The translations under genes were made by a program, and so were the position numbers. Positions 1-11,375 of a stretch of DNA of 37,706 nt are shown in pieces. The DNA lies in contig BEXV01001379.1 of the NCBI GenBank assembly GCA_003118195.1, positions 6,176 to 43,881 on the forward strand, read 5' to 3'. Source of the stretch: Hemicentrotus pulcherrimus. Taxonomy: Eukaryota; Echinodermata; Echinoidea; Camarodonta; Strongylocentrotidae. Numbering within the stretch: position 1 is the first letter of the stretch; every line of letters begins with the position of its first letter. The notes under the pieces are model-generated. The model was not told the origin of the DNA. It saw only the letters and a program-made list of their open reading frames with translations, and made no database searches.

Positions 1-180
1 TTGGGGACCGGGGGGCACGTCAATTTTTTCAGTACATTTTTGCCGGATTTAGGACTGATTTTAACATGTTTTGGGGCGGCCAGGGGGAGGGGGCACGTGC
101 CCCCTGTGCCCCCCCCCTGGATCCGTCCCTTGGGGAGGGGCTATGGGGTGGAGCTTAAATTTTGAAAAATGCATTTTCCC
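1..180. repeat. G/C-rich dispersed repeat remnant
   Basis: Long G and C runs (gggggcacgtgcccc, ccccccctggatccgtccc) differ sharply from the AT-rich surroundings and resemble transposon debris common in marine invertebrate introns. No coding potential is visible. Its left end lies outside the window and its family was not identified. Confidence 0.4.
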
Positions 181-301
181 GTCAAGATCCTAAATGGAAT
201 ACAAAGTCATCGCCACATGTTTTTTTATGTACACAAATATTATCCATAAAAAAACAGGCAAACATTTATGACACAATGATTTCTTTCTATTATTTGTCAA
301 G

Positions 302-553
302 CCGATGACGGCAGGGCGGGGCCTGATATCATTCGGTGTCCTACCAGCCGCACTCCCCACGTCTATGAAACGTTTGGTAATGAAAACTGCAGTCTTCCCT
401 TTGAACCGCCCTTTGTCAGCCAGACAATGGTGACCTTCCTTGCCACACACACTCCTCGAGATACGTTCGATGTGGGTACATATCACGTGGTCTACACTTT
501 TACCAACGTCCAAGGATTCGTATCTGAATGCGTGATACCTCTCACAATAACAC
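302..553 (+). CDS. Exon 1: divergent HYR domain
   Basis: The acceptor is ttatttgtcaag/ccgatg and the donor is acac/gtgagt; 84 codons, phase 1-1. HYR signatures are an N-terminal PDIIRCP, then DTFDVGTYHVVYTFTN, and a C-terminal ECVIPLTI. It is atypical: the central strand that normally reads V-x-W-x-P-P reads LPFEPPF, and there is a third Cys (ENCSLP) besides the usual pair. It is the first exon visible, and upstream exons must lie outside the window because it begins inside a codon. Confidence 0.8.
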
Positions 554-1835
554 GTGAGTATTTTCGTATTCCGTATTCAAATATTTATCGTCAGAAGTCC
601 ATTATGGAATATATTTCCAAGTTGCTTATCACGATTGCCTCTTGTATGTCATAATTATAACACTGAAGAATATTCTTAAACTCCCTCTCCCCAGAGTGGA
701 GTTGTTCCAATCAGGATCTCCTTACAGAAAATGAATGCTTGTCAGTTGTGGGCTGAAGGAAATATAAAGCATTATTTTCACATTTTTCAATTAAGAAACG
801 TACTTTTTTCTTCTAAATGAGATATATGCGCGATATTATTTACCTTATGTATTTATGACATTTATCCCGGGTAGTATATTTCAACCAACAGCGATGGTCT
901 TCCTTGAGGTCCTGTTTGTTAAACAGCAAACGGGGATGAGTAGATTTGCAGCATATTATATATCAAGAGGTAACATGTCTGGATAGAAGATATTCCTTAG
1001 AATATACAAACCTAAAAGCAAAATGGAATCCAGTATGTGGTGAAATGGGTGATGACATAAACCTTTAGGATAATGGAGCGAATAAGAGAATTGATCTGTA
1101 TGATGGATAACAGATAATATTCGTTCCTAAGTTCTCAAGAATTTAATGATTGTTAAACCTGTCTTTGCGTTATATTGGTAGAGACGGAACAATGCGCGTA
1201 GCCATTTATGAGTATAATGCACTATAATGTGGGTATTTTGTGGGCATGGGAGCTTGTATATATATGTGTGTGTGTGAGGGGTGCGTGTGTTTTTTTTTGG
1301 TTATGCACAGTGACATGGGCGGTGATCCTAGCCTCATGATTGGGACATGGGGCGGGAGGGGGAGGAGGAGAGGTTATTTTGTTAATAAGAATGCATTTGC
1401 ATAATTTAATTTAAAACTTGCAAAACTTACATTGGTATTTTTGCTCTTCTCCCTTAAGGTGTTGCATCTCTCATAACTGAACTTTGTTCGTTTGTATGAG
1501 TATTTTTGATTTGTTATATCATGATATACTGATGAAATAATCAGTATCTTTCTTTCTTGAAGACGAATCTGCGGGATCCCACAACTCTCCATGACTAAAG
1601 AAATGAAAGAAGAGTGAAATGAACATTATTTGTTCCCCTTTTTTTCTTCTTTTTTATTCAAGTTCAACATTTTTCTGCATTGAACTGTTACGTCCCGTTT
1701 TATGAATTCGGAGAGAGGGACATCAAATATTTACCTATCCTATATTAAACGTGTCTCAATTGTATAGACCGCAAACAAGATATACTAGAAAAAGGAGGCA
1801 AAAAGTCACTCTTGTTATTCCATTTGTTTTCTTAG
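554..1835 (+). other. Intron 1, no further gene seen
   Basis: This AT-rich intron holds a short (TG)n-like tract and a T-run near 1261-1300, and a G-rich patch near 1350-1372. The short open frames in it (for example 1374-1592 on the - strand) show no domain, no splice logic and no conserved composition. The 3' end is T-rich and leads into the exon 2 acceptor. Confidence 0.7.
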
Positions 1836-1937
1836 AGGGAACTGATGTCTGCAGCTGCACACCTTGCCCTAATGGGAATACATGCAGCTTTGAACAAGTT
1901 TCTCCAGACGTTTACTCATGCGAGATGGCAACTGGAG
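1836..1937 (+). CDS. Exon 2: short EGF-like/Cys-rich module
   Basis: The acceptor is tttcttag/agggaact and the donor is ggag/gtgaat; 34 codons, phase 1-1. The motif VCSCTPCPNGNTC followed by YSC gives five Cys in an EGF-like spacing, with the C-terminal loop missing. The exon length matches the 34-codon Cys-rich exons at 32440 and 36802, though the Cys pattern differs. An alternative acceptor two bases downstream would break the frame. Confidence 0.7.
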
Positions 1938-2012
1938 GTGAATGCTTAGTTGTTATTTTTTTAGTATGCCTTGGCTTAAAATTGTCACTGATCCAAGGTG
2001 TTCGTGTACTTT

Positions 2013-2129
2013 AAAGGCCCACTGTACTACTTGCCCTCTCTATATAGAAAACAATGCCTTATCGGTGACCATTGGTCCCCCATGATCCTCTTTTTCTTAT
2101 GTTAATCGAGAGCTGAGTTGATGAGATAG
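2013..2129 (+). repeat. Dispersed intronic repeat, copy 1
   Basis: This stretch matches 37581-37706 at the right end of the window in the same orientation. Shared blocks include ctctatatagaaaac, ggtcccccatgatcctcttt and gagagctgagtt-atgagatag. It lies in intron 2 and is non-coding. The full element is probably longer than either visible match. Confidence 0.75.
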
Positions 2130-2271
2130 CCACCTGTCAGTGACCTTCCTGGGTGGTCTAATCCCTCCTAGCTAAACTAGTACAGCCCGTGTTTGAACGC
2201 TCAATTGAGACAATAGTAGGGTCCTCGAAAAGAACATCATTGATGCTCATGGGAAATCCTCTTTAAACAAT

Positions 2272-2640
2272 ATAATTATTATTATTGTTGTTATTATTAT
2301 CATTATCATTATTATTATCATTATCAATATCATTATTCATATAATTTTAATTCTCATTATTATTGTTATCATTTTCATTATAATCATTATTATTATCATT
2401 ATCGTTATCAAAATCGTTATCTATATAATTGTAATTATTAGCATTACTATTATTATTCTTATTCTCATTATTTTTTTCATTAGTAGTAGTAGTAGTCGTA
2501 GTAGTAGTAGTAGAAGTAGTAGTAGTAGTAGTAGAAGTAGTAGTAGTAGCAGCACTAGTAGCCGTAGTAGTAGTTGCAGTATTAGTTGTTGTACTATTAT
2601 TATTGTTAATATCATTTTTGTCGTTATTGTTGTTGTCTAG
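2272..2640 (+). repeat. Microsatellite tract (ATT/TTA then TAG trinucleotides)
   Basis: Degenerate ATT/ATC repeats (about 2272-2475) pass into a (TAG)n tract (about 2482-2577) and then into a T-rich stretch that ends at the exon 3 acceptor. The long - strand open frames here, which encode poly-Asn/Thr or poly-Leu, are artefacts of the repeat. Confidence 0.9.
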
Positions 2641-2886
2641 ATCTAGCGCCAATTATCGATAATTGTCCAGAAGACTTGGTAGTGATTCTTCCAAACGGGA
2701 TGACCTCGGTCAGTGTCGGCTGGACATTACCTATCGCGTCAGACGATGTCGACACGGTTAACCTCACAAGTAATCATAATCCTGGAGAGGCTTTCAATCC
2801 GGGAAACACTCAGGTTGTATATAATGCTACAGACAGCCAGAGTCAAACTACATTTTGTGTGTTCAGCGTCGAAGTGTCCCCAACAG
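2641..2886 (+). CDS. Exon 3: HYR domain 2
   Basis: The acceptor is gttgtctag/atctag and the donor is aacag/gttagg; 82 codons, phase 1-1. Key motifs are LAPIIDNCP, VGWTLPIASDD, NPGEAF, VVYNATD and FCVFSVEV. The spliced junction codon gives D-L-A-P. A second AG at 2645-2646 would also keep the frame and delete two residues, but it removes the usual residues before the P-x-I start. The Trp/Tyr core is present. Confidence 0.9.
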
Positions 2887-3507
2887 GTTAGGCAAAAAAG
2901 CAATAAAAATCTGCAATAGCTTAATGTTTTCCCAATGTGAATTAGTTTCATTTATAGGACTTATATTACTTGCAATTGAAGGAGAGAGAGAAAAAAAAAG
3001 ACGAATTGATTTATCAGTTCGTTGCAATGGCAGAATATGTATCACGAAATATCCGTAATATCTTGATTTGTTATAAGTTGGCATACATGTAGATGCTTTC
3101 AGTCAGTTCAATACCCAATGAAACACAATTGTTAGTCTAAAATTATTATTCTAAGAGTCTTTTTGTTGTGGTAGTGTACTATAGACTAATCCTCCAACAC
3201 ATCTTAATGTTGTTGAAACGCTAATCAATCTGTATTGCTCAAAGACCTTTAACATAGCCCGAACCCGAGCCCAGTTAACTCAACAGTGCCGAGATTTGTT
3301 ACATGTTGACCAACGAAATATGTTGGAATGACAATGCATACGCCTAAATTCTGTGGGGTAAACACGATTTGATGTAGCAATATGATGGAAACTATAGGGT
3401 TGAGAGGGGTGTGTTATCAATCTTAAATTGTTCTGATTCCAGTGACGATTGAGAGAAGATAACTGACAAATCGATGAGTAATTTTGATTATTCTACACCA
3501 TGCACAG
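2887..3507 (+). other. Intron 3, nothing further seen
   Basis: Short overlapping frames exist on both strands near 2890-3080, but they lack domain signatures and begin as run-on of exon 3. No repeat, RNA gene or extra exon was recognised. Confidence 0.65.
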
Positions 3508-3759
3508 CCGATACCACGTCACCTGTCTTCTCGAACTGTCCTTCGACTGTGACCGTTCGATTACCCATCGGGCAGGAAAATTCCACAGTGACATGGACAC
3601 CACCTACTGCCATGGATATTGATGGTGAAGCCTATGTGGACTCGACAAGGTCTCCGGAAGATGTCTTTAGTGTCGGGATATCACACGTGGTCTATACTGC
3701 AACCGATGAAGTTGGGTTGCAAGCCACGTGCGACTTTAATGTCATCTTAACAGCTACCG
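3508..3759 (+). CDS. Exon 4: HYR domain 3
   Basis: The acceptor is catgcacag/ccgata and the donor is taccg/gtttgt, which is a weak donor. 84 codons. Motifs are PVFSNCP, VTWTPPTAMD, VVYTATD and CDFNVIL. The polypyrimidine tract is poor, but the frame and domain limits agree with the neighbouring exons. Confidence 0.9.
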
Positions 3760-4313
3760 GTTTGTACCGCAGTCAAGATCCGTGTATTAACAAAAATAAA
3801 ACCTTTTTCAATCGTATTTGATATGCCGATCGTAAGTGGAACATCCTCATAAGCCAGTTGCTTTGTTATATAAACTCTATTTGTAGACAGCAAACAAACA
3901 AAACACATAGAGCCACGGCTTAAATACAACAGGCGTACAGTTAGTGTGAAATAACATGAACATCAGGAACATAACACTCCTATATCAACCCATACATCAT
4001 CTTTTTGATCATGGTGGACAATCGGTCATTAGAATTTTCAAGGGTGAGAAATTTATCCTCTTATTGATAAAAAAGTGATTTCTTTATTGATGAATAGGCC
4101 GTTATCTAAGTTGATTTTCAGGTATTTATAAAACCAATTTGGAATGCTGGATGAGCTTTAGAGGAAAATCAATTTATACCATTTTCTGAATAATCGTATA
4201 ATTGTTCCGTCATAATAAATTTTCAAGATTGATTTTTAGAGATAAAAGTATTTTCTTAATGCACCTTAAGTTTGTTGATACATTTGTTTTTCTTTCTCCA
4301 TTTGCCTTTACAG

Positions 4314-4556
4314 AGGATCATGTTCCACCAGTCATATCCGATTGTCCATTTTCTGTGGTAGCCAAGAATGACGACCAAGTCACATGGAATATACCCACCG
4401 CTGTTGATAATGGAGTCTCTGTACCTTTATCCAGTCAGCCTTCTTCGATCGTTCCAGGGGTGTTCTTGCCACCAGGCTTATATGGACCCCTCTTTTATAC
4501 TTTCGATGACGCCGCCGGAAATAGAGCCGTGTGTGAATTTATTATTTTTGTCAACG
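4314..4556 (+). CDS. Exon 5: HYR domain 4
   Basis: The acceptor follows a strong pyrimidine tract (tttgcctttacag) and the donor is aacg/gtacgc; 81 codons. Motifs are VPPVISDCP, VTWNIPTAVDN, a longer P-rich loop (VPGVFLPPGLYGP), FYTFDDAAGN and CEFIIFV. The loop before strand F is longer than in the other copies. Confidence 0.88.
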
Positions 4557-4793
4557 GTACGCTGTTTTCAAATTATTCAATAAAATATAATCTCTAAATT
4601 TAGTTGCAGTGACGTCATTGATAAGACATGCTTTTAAGGCTCCTCTCATCTTGATGCGTCAATCATTCTTCTTTCACGTGAAATGCATGCTAAACCGACA
4701 AAAAACATTGTTCATATACGTCTAAAAGTGAACATACATAAAAAACATATTTGAGGAATTCTTATTTATTTTCAATGAACTTAGATTAAACAG

Positions 4794-5066
4794 ATCGTTC
4801 CGATACCGTCGCTCCTACACTCACCACAACCTGTCCTACCAGCGATGTGTTTGCTATTGCTGAACTTGGAGACTTTACTGCAACAGCAACATGGACACCA
4901 CCATCCGCAACCGATGACAGGACCGATGTCATTGTTATAGCCACCAACAACCCGGGAGATTCGTTTGGAGAGGGAACCACACCTGTGACATACGTGTTCA
5001 TGGACCAGCAGGGTAATTCGGTGATGTGTCAGTTCAACGTTGTCTTCGTCCCAGATCCAAACAATG
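4794..5066 (+). CDS. Exon 6: HYR domain 5
   Basis: The acceptor is attaaacag/atcg and the donor is aatg/gtatgt; 91 codons, among the longest HYR exons. It has an extended N-terminus (RSDTVAPTLTTTCP) and a C-terminal tail (VPDPNNG). Internal motifs are ATWTPPSATDD, NNPGDSFGEG, VTYVFMDQQGN and CQFNVVF. Confidence 0.88.
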
Positions 5067-5362
5067 GTATGTGGAATCGAATATGCTTTATTAATAACAA
5101 TTCAAATTGCATGGCCGTTAAATTGGTTGAAAGGTTATGTGAAATTTAATTTCTTTGGAGAATTGTGGTTTGATAGTTGTAACATTCAAGAGTATGAACC
5201 AGAGTTTAACAGTACTTGTGAGCAATCCTCAAGCACTGGTGATGTTTCCCCCTGAACTTATCTCTGTTTTTTCGCAACTGCATATTTCTAACCTGAAATT
5301 TATATAAAACTGAAAAAGGAAAAATATCGTTCGATGCCAATTTTCCTTTACATTTCTTCTAG

Positions 5363-5617
5363 ATGACCCCGACCCACCTGGGTTTTCTGAATGTCCATCT
5401 AATGTAGTGGTTTCAGCTCCATTTGGTGCTGCATCTGCCGTTGTGACATGGACAGAACCGACAGCAAATGCCAGAAATGGACAGCCAACTGTCACCTCGA
5501 CTAACAACCCTGAGGGACGTTTTCCAATCGGAGTTACAGCTATCACTTACACAGCTATAGATATGACTGGACTACAGGCGTTCTGTACTTTCAATGTGAT
5601 TGTGCGCGCAGGAGTTG
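5363..5617 (+). CDS. Exon 7: HYR domain 6
   Basis: The acceptor is catttcttctag/atgacc and the donor is gttg/gtatgt; 85 codons. Motifs are DPPGFSECP, VVTWTEPTA, NNPEGRFPIG, ITYTAIDMTGL and CTFNVIV. The D-x-x-G-L form resembles exon 4 rather than the G-N form of exons 5 and 6. It is the last Trp-type repeat before the Phe-type block. Confidence 0.9.
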
Positions 5618-6339
5618 GTATGTTCATCGTTCTTAGTAGCACAGATCTGTAAGATGAAAAATGATGAATTGCTAACATTTCAAATTAGCTACGTCCTTCT
5701 GTCCTATATTTTGTTATAGTTTACTGTCCCTCATCGTTCATTTATCAAATTGTTGACCCGATGATAACTATTACGCCACTTAAGCATTTACATGATTTAT
5801 TTCAAGTACTTCATTGTACCTTATTAATCTTACGGTGGTAACGCTATTTTAAAAAAAATACAAAGTTATATAATTACAAATCCAAACATTCAATTCCTCG
5901 AATAAAAATAGACGTCGTTGAAGCTTTTTTATACATGATTTGTTATCCTGTTGAATGAAGCACTTCAATTTCAAGAGCTCATCTCAAATACCCCTTAAAT
6001 TGAAATGAATTAGAAAAAAGGTAAATCAATTTGTTGTTTTTTGTATGCAGTTTAACCCCAATGGTTCTACGGAACATCGACCCTATTTCCTAATATTAAT
6101 AATTTTCTTGTATTTTGCGCTGTTTGGTAAGAAATTTGAGGGATAAGGTATCGATATTCCTTAACTTTTATCATCAATAATCATAATCCTAACCACAATC
6201 TATAAACCTATCACAAGTACAATATCAATAAAAGCGAATGATTGTCCACCGCCATGTGTGTATTGATAAGATCAGTAGACGTAATTGTAGTTAAATTTTC
6301 TAATAAATCGACCACGTATTTTTGTTCGTTCTTTTACAG
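5618..6339 (+). other. Intron 7, nothing further seen
   Basis: AT-rich, unstructured sequence with a good polypyrimidine tract just before exon 8. No further exon, repeat family or RNA gene was recognised. Confidence 0.6.
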
Positions 6340-6591
6340 TCGATAACATAGATCCAGTCCTGACTTGTCCCGATTTCACACCGCAAGTAGTTGAACTTGG
6401 GACGGTGACGATGGAACTTTCCTTTGATGATCCCACGATCATGGATGAATCAAATACTGCAACATTGTCTTCACGTAGCCATGAGTCTCCTTTTAACTTC
6501 TCAGTCAGTGTACAGACAGTAGTTACGTTCAGTGCCATGGATCAAAGCGGAAACGAGGGATCTTGCTCCTTCTCAGTTTTCTTCATAAGAG
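6340..6591 (+). CDS. Exon 8: HYR domain 7 (Phe-type)
   Basis: The acceptor is cttttacag/tcgata and the donor is agag/gtaatg; 84 codons. Motifs are DPVLTCP, VELG, LSFDDPTIMDESNTA, SRSHESPF, VTFSAMDQSGN and GSCSFSVFF. The usual central Trp is Phe (LSFDDP). Very similar to exons 11 and 12. Confidence 0.9.
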
Positions 6592-7269
6592 GTAATGTAT
6601 TATATTGTTGTATTACTACTTCTATGTTATAACGTAGCTCCTTTAAGTTCCATGGATACATCCTGCGTGCGATTTTGAAACACGAAATAAGCATTCATCG
6701 AACTGAGGAAACAACTATAAATTCAAAGAGAAGAGGGCATGTGAGTAGTGCATTGTGCCTGCACGTTCGTCTTGAATAGAGAGCTCAAAGGTATATTTGG
6801 CTTAAGTTTTTTTCTTAATCGTTAAAGCCTTTACCTATATATAGACTTTGTTCTAAGTGCAGCAATTGAAAATGAAAAACAGTGACATCCGGAAATACAA
6901 ATCTTAGAAGAGAGTTGAAGCTACCATCGTAGCAACACTATCACATCCTGTAAACATTACAGGTCCTTTGAATGTGATAGATCCTGACCCGTTTCTTGTA
7001 GCCTATCTTCGACGGTAATTTTTCCAAACTATACCAAACTTTACAAAGAGTGAACATGATCAACTTTAGAGAAATCAACTGACGGACAATTTCAATACCA
7101 TATTTTATGTGTCATATAATGATTAGACAATTTTTATGCCGTAATATTAGTCAAAAGATTATTGACAAGCCTTCTAGAACTTACTGATGTTGAGTTTTAG
7201 AAGGTCTTTGCGACAATGTTAAGGTCGAACTTGATATTAACAATCATAAGATATATTTTACTTTTGCAG
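6592..7269 (+). other. Intron 8, nothing clear
   Basis: AT-rich intron. A short word shared with intron 12 (agctaccatcgta, near 6920 and 10631) hints at an old dispersed repeat, but no boundaries could be set. Confidence 0.5.
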
Positions 7270-7518
7270 TTGATACGATTCCACCAGCCGTGACCTGTCC
7301 GGACCCGATAAACCTAACAGTAGAGCTTGGACAACTTTTCCTGGATGTTTCCTTCCCGAATGCTACTGCGACAGATTTTAGTGACGTCACGCTTCTGAAT
7401 CAGAGTCACGTTTCTGGCGACATGTTTCCTGTGGGCGTGACAACAATCGTGTCTTTCGTTTTCGAGGATAGGGGCTCTAACCCTGGTGAATGCAGTTTTC
7501 CAATCACTGTCGATGCTG
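7270..7518 (+). CDS. Exon 9: HYR domain 8 (Phe-type)
   Basis: The acceptor is acttttgcag/ttgata and the donor is gctg/gtatgt; 83 codons. Motifs are IPPAVTCP, VELGQ, VSFPNATATDFSDV, SHVSGDMFPVG, VSFVFEDRGSN and CSFPITV. Exon 16 is a close relative (VELGQ/VGLQ, LLN-SHDSG, VSFVFDD). Confidence 0.9.
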
Positions 7519-7763
7519 GTATGTACATAAAGAGTGACCAAAGAGATATTTTGATGTCAATGATTGGTTGTCCATGAAAGTATTCTACACCAACCGAATT
7601 CTTCAATTCAACCACGGACAAAACACTATACCTCAACCTAACTTTATTCTGAACCCTGATCTAAAACCCAAACGCTATCTTGTATTCTAAAATTATATCG
7701 TTGTACAAATAAAGGCCGGAGTAAATATAACTATTATAGCTATTACGCTAAGTGTTTGTTTCA

Positions 7764-7974
7764 GTGAGAAAATCCTGATCGGCATGCGTGTATTTCATCT
7801 TCACGGTATGTTAACACGGAAACTAAAAAAAAGCTCTACCGTAAATATGAAGGTTTTTGACAATTTTCATTCAAAAAATAGTTACCATATTATTTTAAAC
7901 ATTATTCCATTCCATGTGAAAATCCTGTTCGGCATGTGTGTAAATCACCATCACCGTGTAATGACCCGGAAGTT
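7764..7974 (+). repeat. Diverged two-copy direct repeat, period about 151 bp
   Basis: The segment at 7764-7823 (aatcctgatcggcatgcgtg... cacggtatgttaacacgga) recurs in altered form at 7916-7974 (aatcctgttcggcatgtgtg... caccgtgtaatgacccgga). The stretch between them was not seen elsewhere. The open frame at 7784-7993 is explained by this repeat and is not considered coding. Confidence 0.6.
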
Positions 7975-8370
7975 ATTCACATATCTAACGTAGATATGGA
8001 AGTATTTACTATTTTCATCCCCTTTGATTTCCGTTCTCAACCAAGCAAAATTATATTACTGTAACACATGTAGTGCCATTTCAAACGGCCCAAAATATTT
8101 TTATTTCATATCCTAGGAAAATGATAAGTGGTTGCAAAATGTACCCGGGCTCATGAATTATAAAGTAGAACTTGTCTTTAAACACTGATTTCAGATACTT
8201 GGTGAAGTACACCGTAAGAAGGAAATTAAAATGTGACATATTTAATCAACTAACGATGATAGGAATACAACGGGTAACGTGCATATAGAAAGGAAAGATA
8301 AATTCCTTTTTAATAAAGAGGGCATCATAACCATGGTATATATCTGTCACTCTTTGTTATTCCTACACAG

Positions 8371-8625
8371 TCGATACTACACCTCCGAAAGTCACGTGTC
8401 CATCCACTTTATTCGAGACAGTTGAACTCGGTCTCAACGGTACAGACCTAACCATTCCAAACGATACTGCTACTGCTACTGATATATCGGGCATACCAAC
8501 TCTCGTGAGCATTAGTCCATCGCCGGGATCAATATTCGCTGTTGGACCAACCCTTGTGACCATCGTATACACGGACACGAGCGATAACCTAGGCAACTGT
8601 ACATTTACCGTCAACGTTATAACGC
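8371..8625 (+). CDS. Exon 10: HYR domain 9 (aberrant core)
   Basis: The acceptor is attcctacacag/tcgata and the donor is acgc/gtgagt; 85 codons. Motifs are TPPKVTCP, VELG, LTIPNDTATATDISG, SIFAVG, VTIVYTDTSDN and CTFTVNV. Both core aromatic positions are Ile (LTIPN, VTIVY). The exon ends in c, so the junction codon with exon 11 is caa (Gln), unlike the usual g-ending exons. A long - strand frame here is a shadow. Confidence 0.88.
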
Positions 8626-9067
8626 GTGAGTATAATTCTCGCACCGTTTTTGCTTTATAAGGGAGCAGAGTCGTTACAATCTTTATTTTCTAAATTTACT
8701 TTCAGTTTTATGTACTTTACGAGAAGCAGAATACCAGTATTAGAATAATAGCTTTTAACATCAACATGGTACAAGTGATGATTGTTTTAAAACATAAACC
8801 TCTTGCGATGTCATTATAAAGGTAGTACATTTGAAGTTTGAAGTTCGTTTGAAGTTTTAATTNAAAAAAAAAAAATCATAGAAGCCGAAGAGTCTTTTAT
8901 ACAGCAAAACAGGTAGATATATCGAATCGGTATTATATATATTAAATGAATAGCACGTCCCGAAGGGAATATACATGCGACTTTGAAAACTGATTCAGTA
9001 CTTAGAAATACACGCACTACAACTTGTTCGCTTTATCATTCTTTGATTCCACATACACATTATGCAG
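8626..9067 (+). other. Intron 10 with an ambiguous base
   Basis: The intron contains a short ttgaagttcg-like internal repetition (about 8831-8860), followed by one N at 8863 and an A-run. The N marks a low-quality homopolymer in the assembly. No other feature was seen. Confidence 0.6.
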
Positions 9068-9319
9068 AAGATACCACTTCACCCACGGTGACATGTCCAG
9101 AAAACATATTCGAGACGATTGAACTTGGTCAGGGTCCCCTGAATGTGTCCTTTGACGATCCTGCCATTTCCGATGCTTCAAACACAGCGATGATTCTATC
9201 ACGAAGTCACAACTCGAGTACCTTATTTCCAGCCGGAGTGATAACAACGGTCAGCTTTACTGCTGGTGACGAGAGTGGGAATAAGGAATCATGTTCCTTC
9301 ACTATCTTCATTGTGGAGG
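9068..9319 (+). CDS. Exon 11: HYR domain 10 (Phe-type)
   Basis: The acceptor is acattatgcag/aagata and the donor is gagg/gtacgt; 84 codons. Motifs are SPTVTCP, IELGQG, VSFDDPAISDASNTA, SRSHNSSTLFPAG, VSFTAGDESGN and SCSFTIFIVE. An AG three bases further on would also keep the frame and drop one residue. Confidence 0.9.
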
Positions 9320-9768
9320 GTACGTCATTGTTACGTAATAGATTGAGCTGATCCGAAAAATACATCCAAAGTGTGCTATCCCTGGCACGATTTCTTTTGT
9401 CCTCAAAGCAAAACATTTATCAACATTTTTCCTAAAAAGGTATGATGGCGTTTTCATCATCGCGACCGTCTGTAAAATGGCGCCTAGTTAGAATATTTCC
9501 CAGGGATTAGAGAATGTGCACATATTGTGTGTGGGCAAGTCTGGATCCGATGATTGGTGTATTGATATATCTTTGAAGTGTTGAGAGAATTGGAAGATGT
9601 ATTATGGGTTATATTAATCCAGAATATTACTTCTATTATATCGAGGTTTTCAGTAAAGAATGCAAACTGGGTACATTATTTGTCTTGAAAACTCAAAATG
9701 TAGACAATTGCGATTTTCCTAAAGTGATTGATTTTGTAACATTTTTTTTGAAATGTTACCCTCGACAG

Positions 9769-10020
9769 TTGATGCAAAGGCTCCGGTACTGACCTGTCCA
9801 CCTGACACCATTGGAGAGGCTCAGCTGGGTTTATCAACTCTTCCTGTTTCTTTTGACAACCCGTCTATCATGGACGACTCCAATACTGCGACGATTACAT
9901 CATCAAGCCATACGTCTCCAGGACCGTTCCCTGTAGGAGAAACAACCAGAGTTACCTTTACTGCAAGGGATGAGAGTGGAAATGAGGGCTCCTGCTCATT
10001 CAACATCACTGTCAATACAA
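9769..10020 (+). CDS. Exon 12: HYR domain 11 (Phe-type)
   Basis: The acceptor is ttaccctcgacag/ttgatg, after a T-run, and the donor is acaa/gtatga; 84 codons. Motifs are APVLTCP, LPVSFDNPSIMDDSNTA, SPGPFPVG, VTFTARDESGN, EGSCSFNITV. The SNTA and SGNEGSCSF strings link it to exons 8 and 11 as recent relatives. Confidence 0.9.
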
Positions 10021-10983
10021 GTATGAGGAAATTCAAGATCTTTGTTAAAAATGCATTTATTATTGTTATTATTTTTATACTAATTGTTATATTAATGTAT
10101 TTGAACGTTTGGATAATAACACATCAACCCTAAAACCTCAACATTATTTATTTTGGCGCAACTTTAGCTTTGTACTGCCTAGATGCACACCAATGTATAT
10201 TACGGTATGACCCAAATAAATAGTGAGAACTGTAAGCGATCAATGTTTTGTGTTTTTATGCCCGTATATTAACAATATCCAAGTGGTAGGAAGGTGCCTT
10301 TTGCTCCGAACCTTATTTCCTTTAAAAATAGCGTTAGGTTAATGGTTAAATAAAGGTAATACAAAGTTTTGGTATGGGGTCATGAATTTGGATAAAATGT
10401 ACTTGGAAGCATGTTCGATCCTACAATATTTAGTGATCGTTGTAGCGATTGAAATCGGGACTAAAGTTATGAAATTGTAAATAATAAACTCTTTATGTTG
10501 TATAGCTCCCTCTCAAGGTCAAGATATTAATTAAGCTATAAACAATGTTTCTTGACTAAAATACCAATTAGCTATTCGGTTTCAAAAGTATATATCACAA
10601 ATACATATTCTGAGATTGTCATGGTCGCAGCTACCATCGTATGGCCGTAGGCGCTATTTGATATAATTTTTTTTTTCTAAAAAGCAGAAGTGTTTTAGGG
10701 GTTTAATTTTCTAGTGCTTATAATACAAATGTACATCTACAGGGGCATTCAAATATATCAAAATTGAATAAAAAATAATCACTATCCAGTCAATTTTCAA
10801 AATTTCAAAGGTATAGTGATTGGTCCAGTGCCAAAGTTTGAAATTCGGTAAGTACATGATGTTGACCGTGGAGGGAGTGTCACCATAGCATGTGTCGTAG
10901 AAAGCATTAATGCAACTTTAAATCATCCGTGCTCTAACAACCAATGTCATTAATAATTTGTTTCAATATTGCACACACTGCAG
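10021..10983 (+). other. Intron 12, nothing clear
   Basis: A 963-bp AT-rich intron. It opens with an A/T-rich att/gtt stretch and otherwise shows only short T- and A-runs. No exon-like block with HYR signatures was found in any frame. Confidence 0.6.
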
Positions 10984-11229
10984 TTGATTCGACAGATCCT
11001 GTTCTGACCTGCCCTCCAAACATCAACATGACCATTGAATTAGGACCATCAAATTTCCCGATTACTTTTCTCGATCCTATCGTCTTCGACTTTGCCGATA
11101 CCTCTTTATCAAGGAGTCACAGTTCACCCGGACCCTTCCCCGTGGATGCAACTACTGTAGTCACCTTCACAGCCACTGATCAGAGCAGTAATCAAGGGAA
11201 TTGCTCTTTTAGCATCGATTTCAATATAG
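10984..11229 (+). CDS. Exon 13: HYR domain 12 (Phe-type)
   Basis: The acceptor is gcacacactgcag/ttgatt and the donor is atag/gtaaga; 82 codons. Motifs are DPVLTCPPN, IELGPS, ITFLDPIVFDFADT, SRSHSSPGPFPVD, VTFTATDQSSN and NCSFSIDF. Confidence 0.9.
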
Positions 11230-11375
11230 GTAAGAAACGGTGGTTATTCGACGTGCCTGCTCATGCTTAAGACCTATCAATGATATTTGTGTCATGCACG
11301 TTTGAAAAATCATAAGTAGGAATATGGAGACGTTGATATAAAGATGTGACTTGCGATATACCTGATTGGCTTAAT

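Noticed and set aside
2347..2652. Minus-strand Asn/Thr-rich protein
   Set aside because: It is the translation of a trinucleotide microsatellite.
8363..8644. Minus-strand 93-residue frame
   Set aside because: It is a shadow of HYR exon 10, which has splice sites, frame and domain motifs on the + strand.
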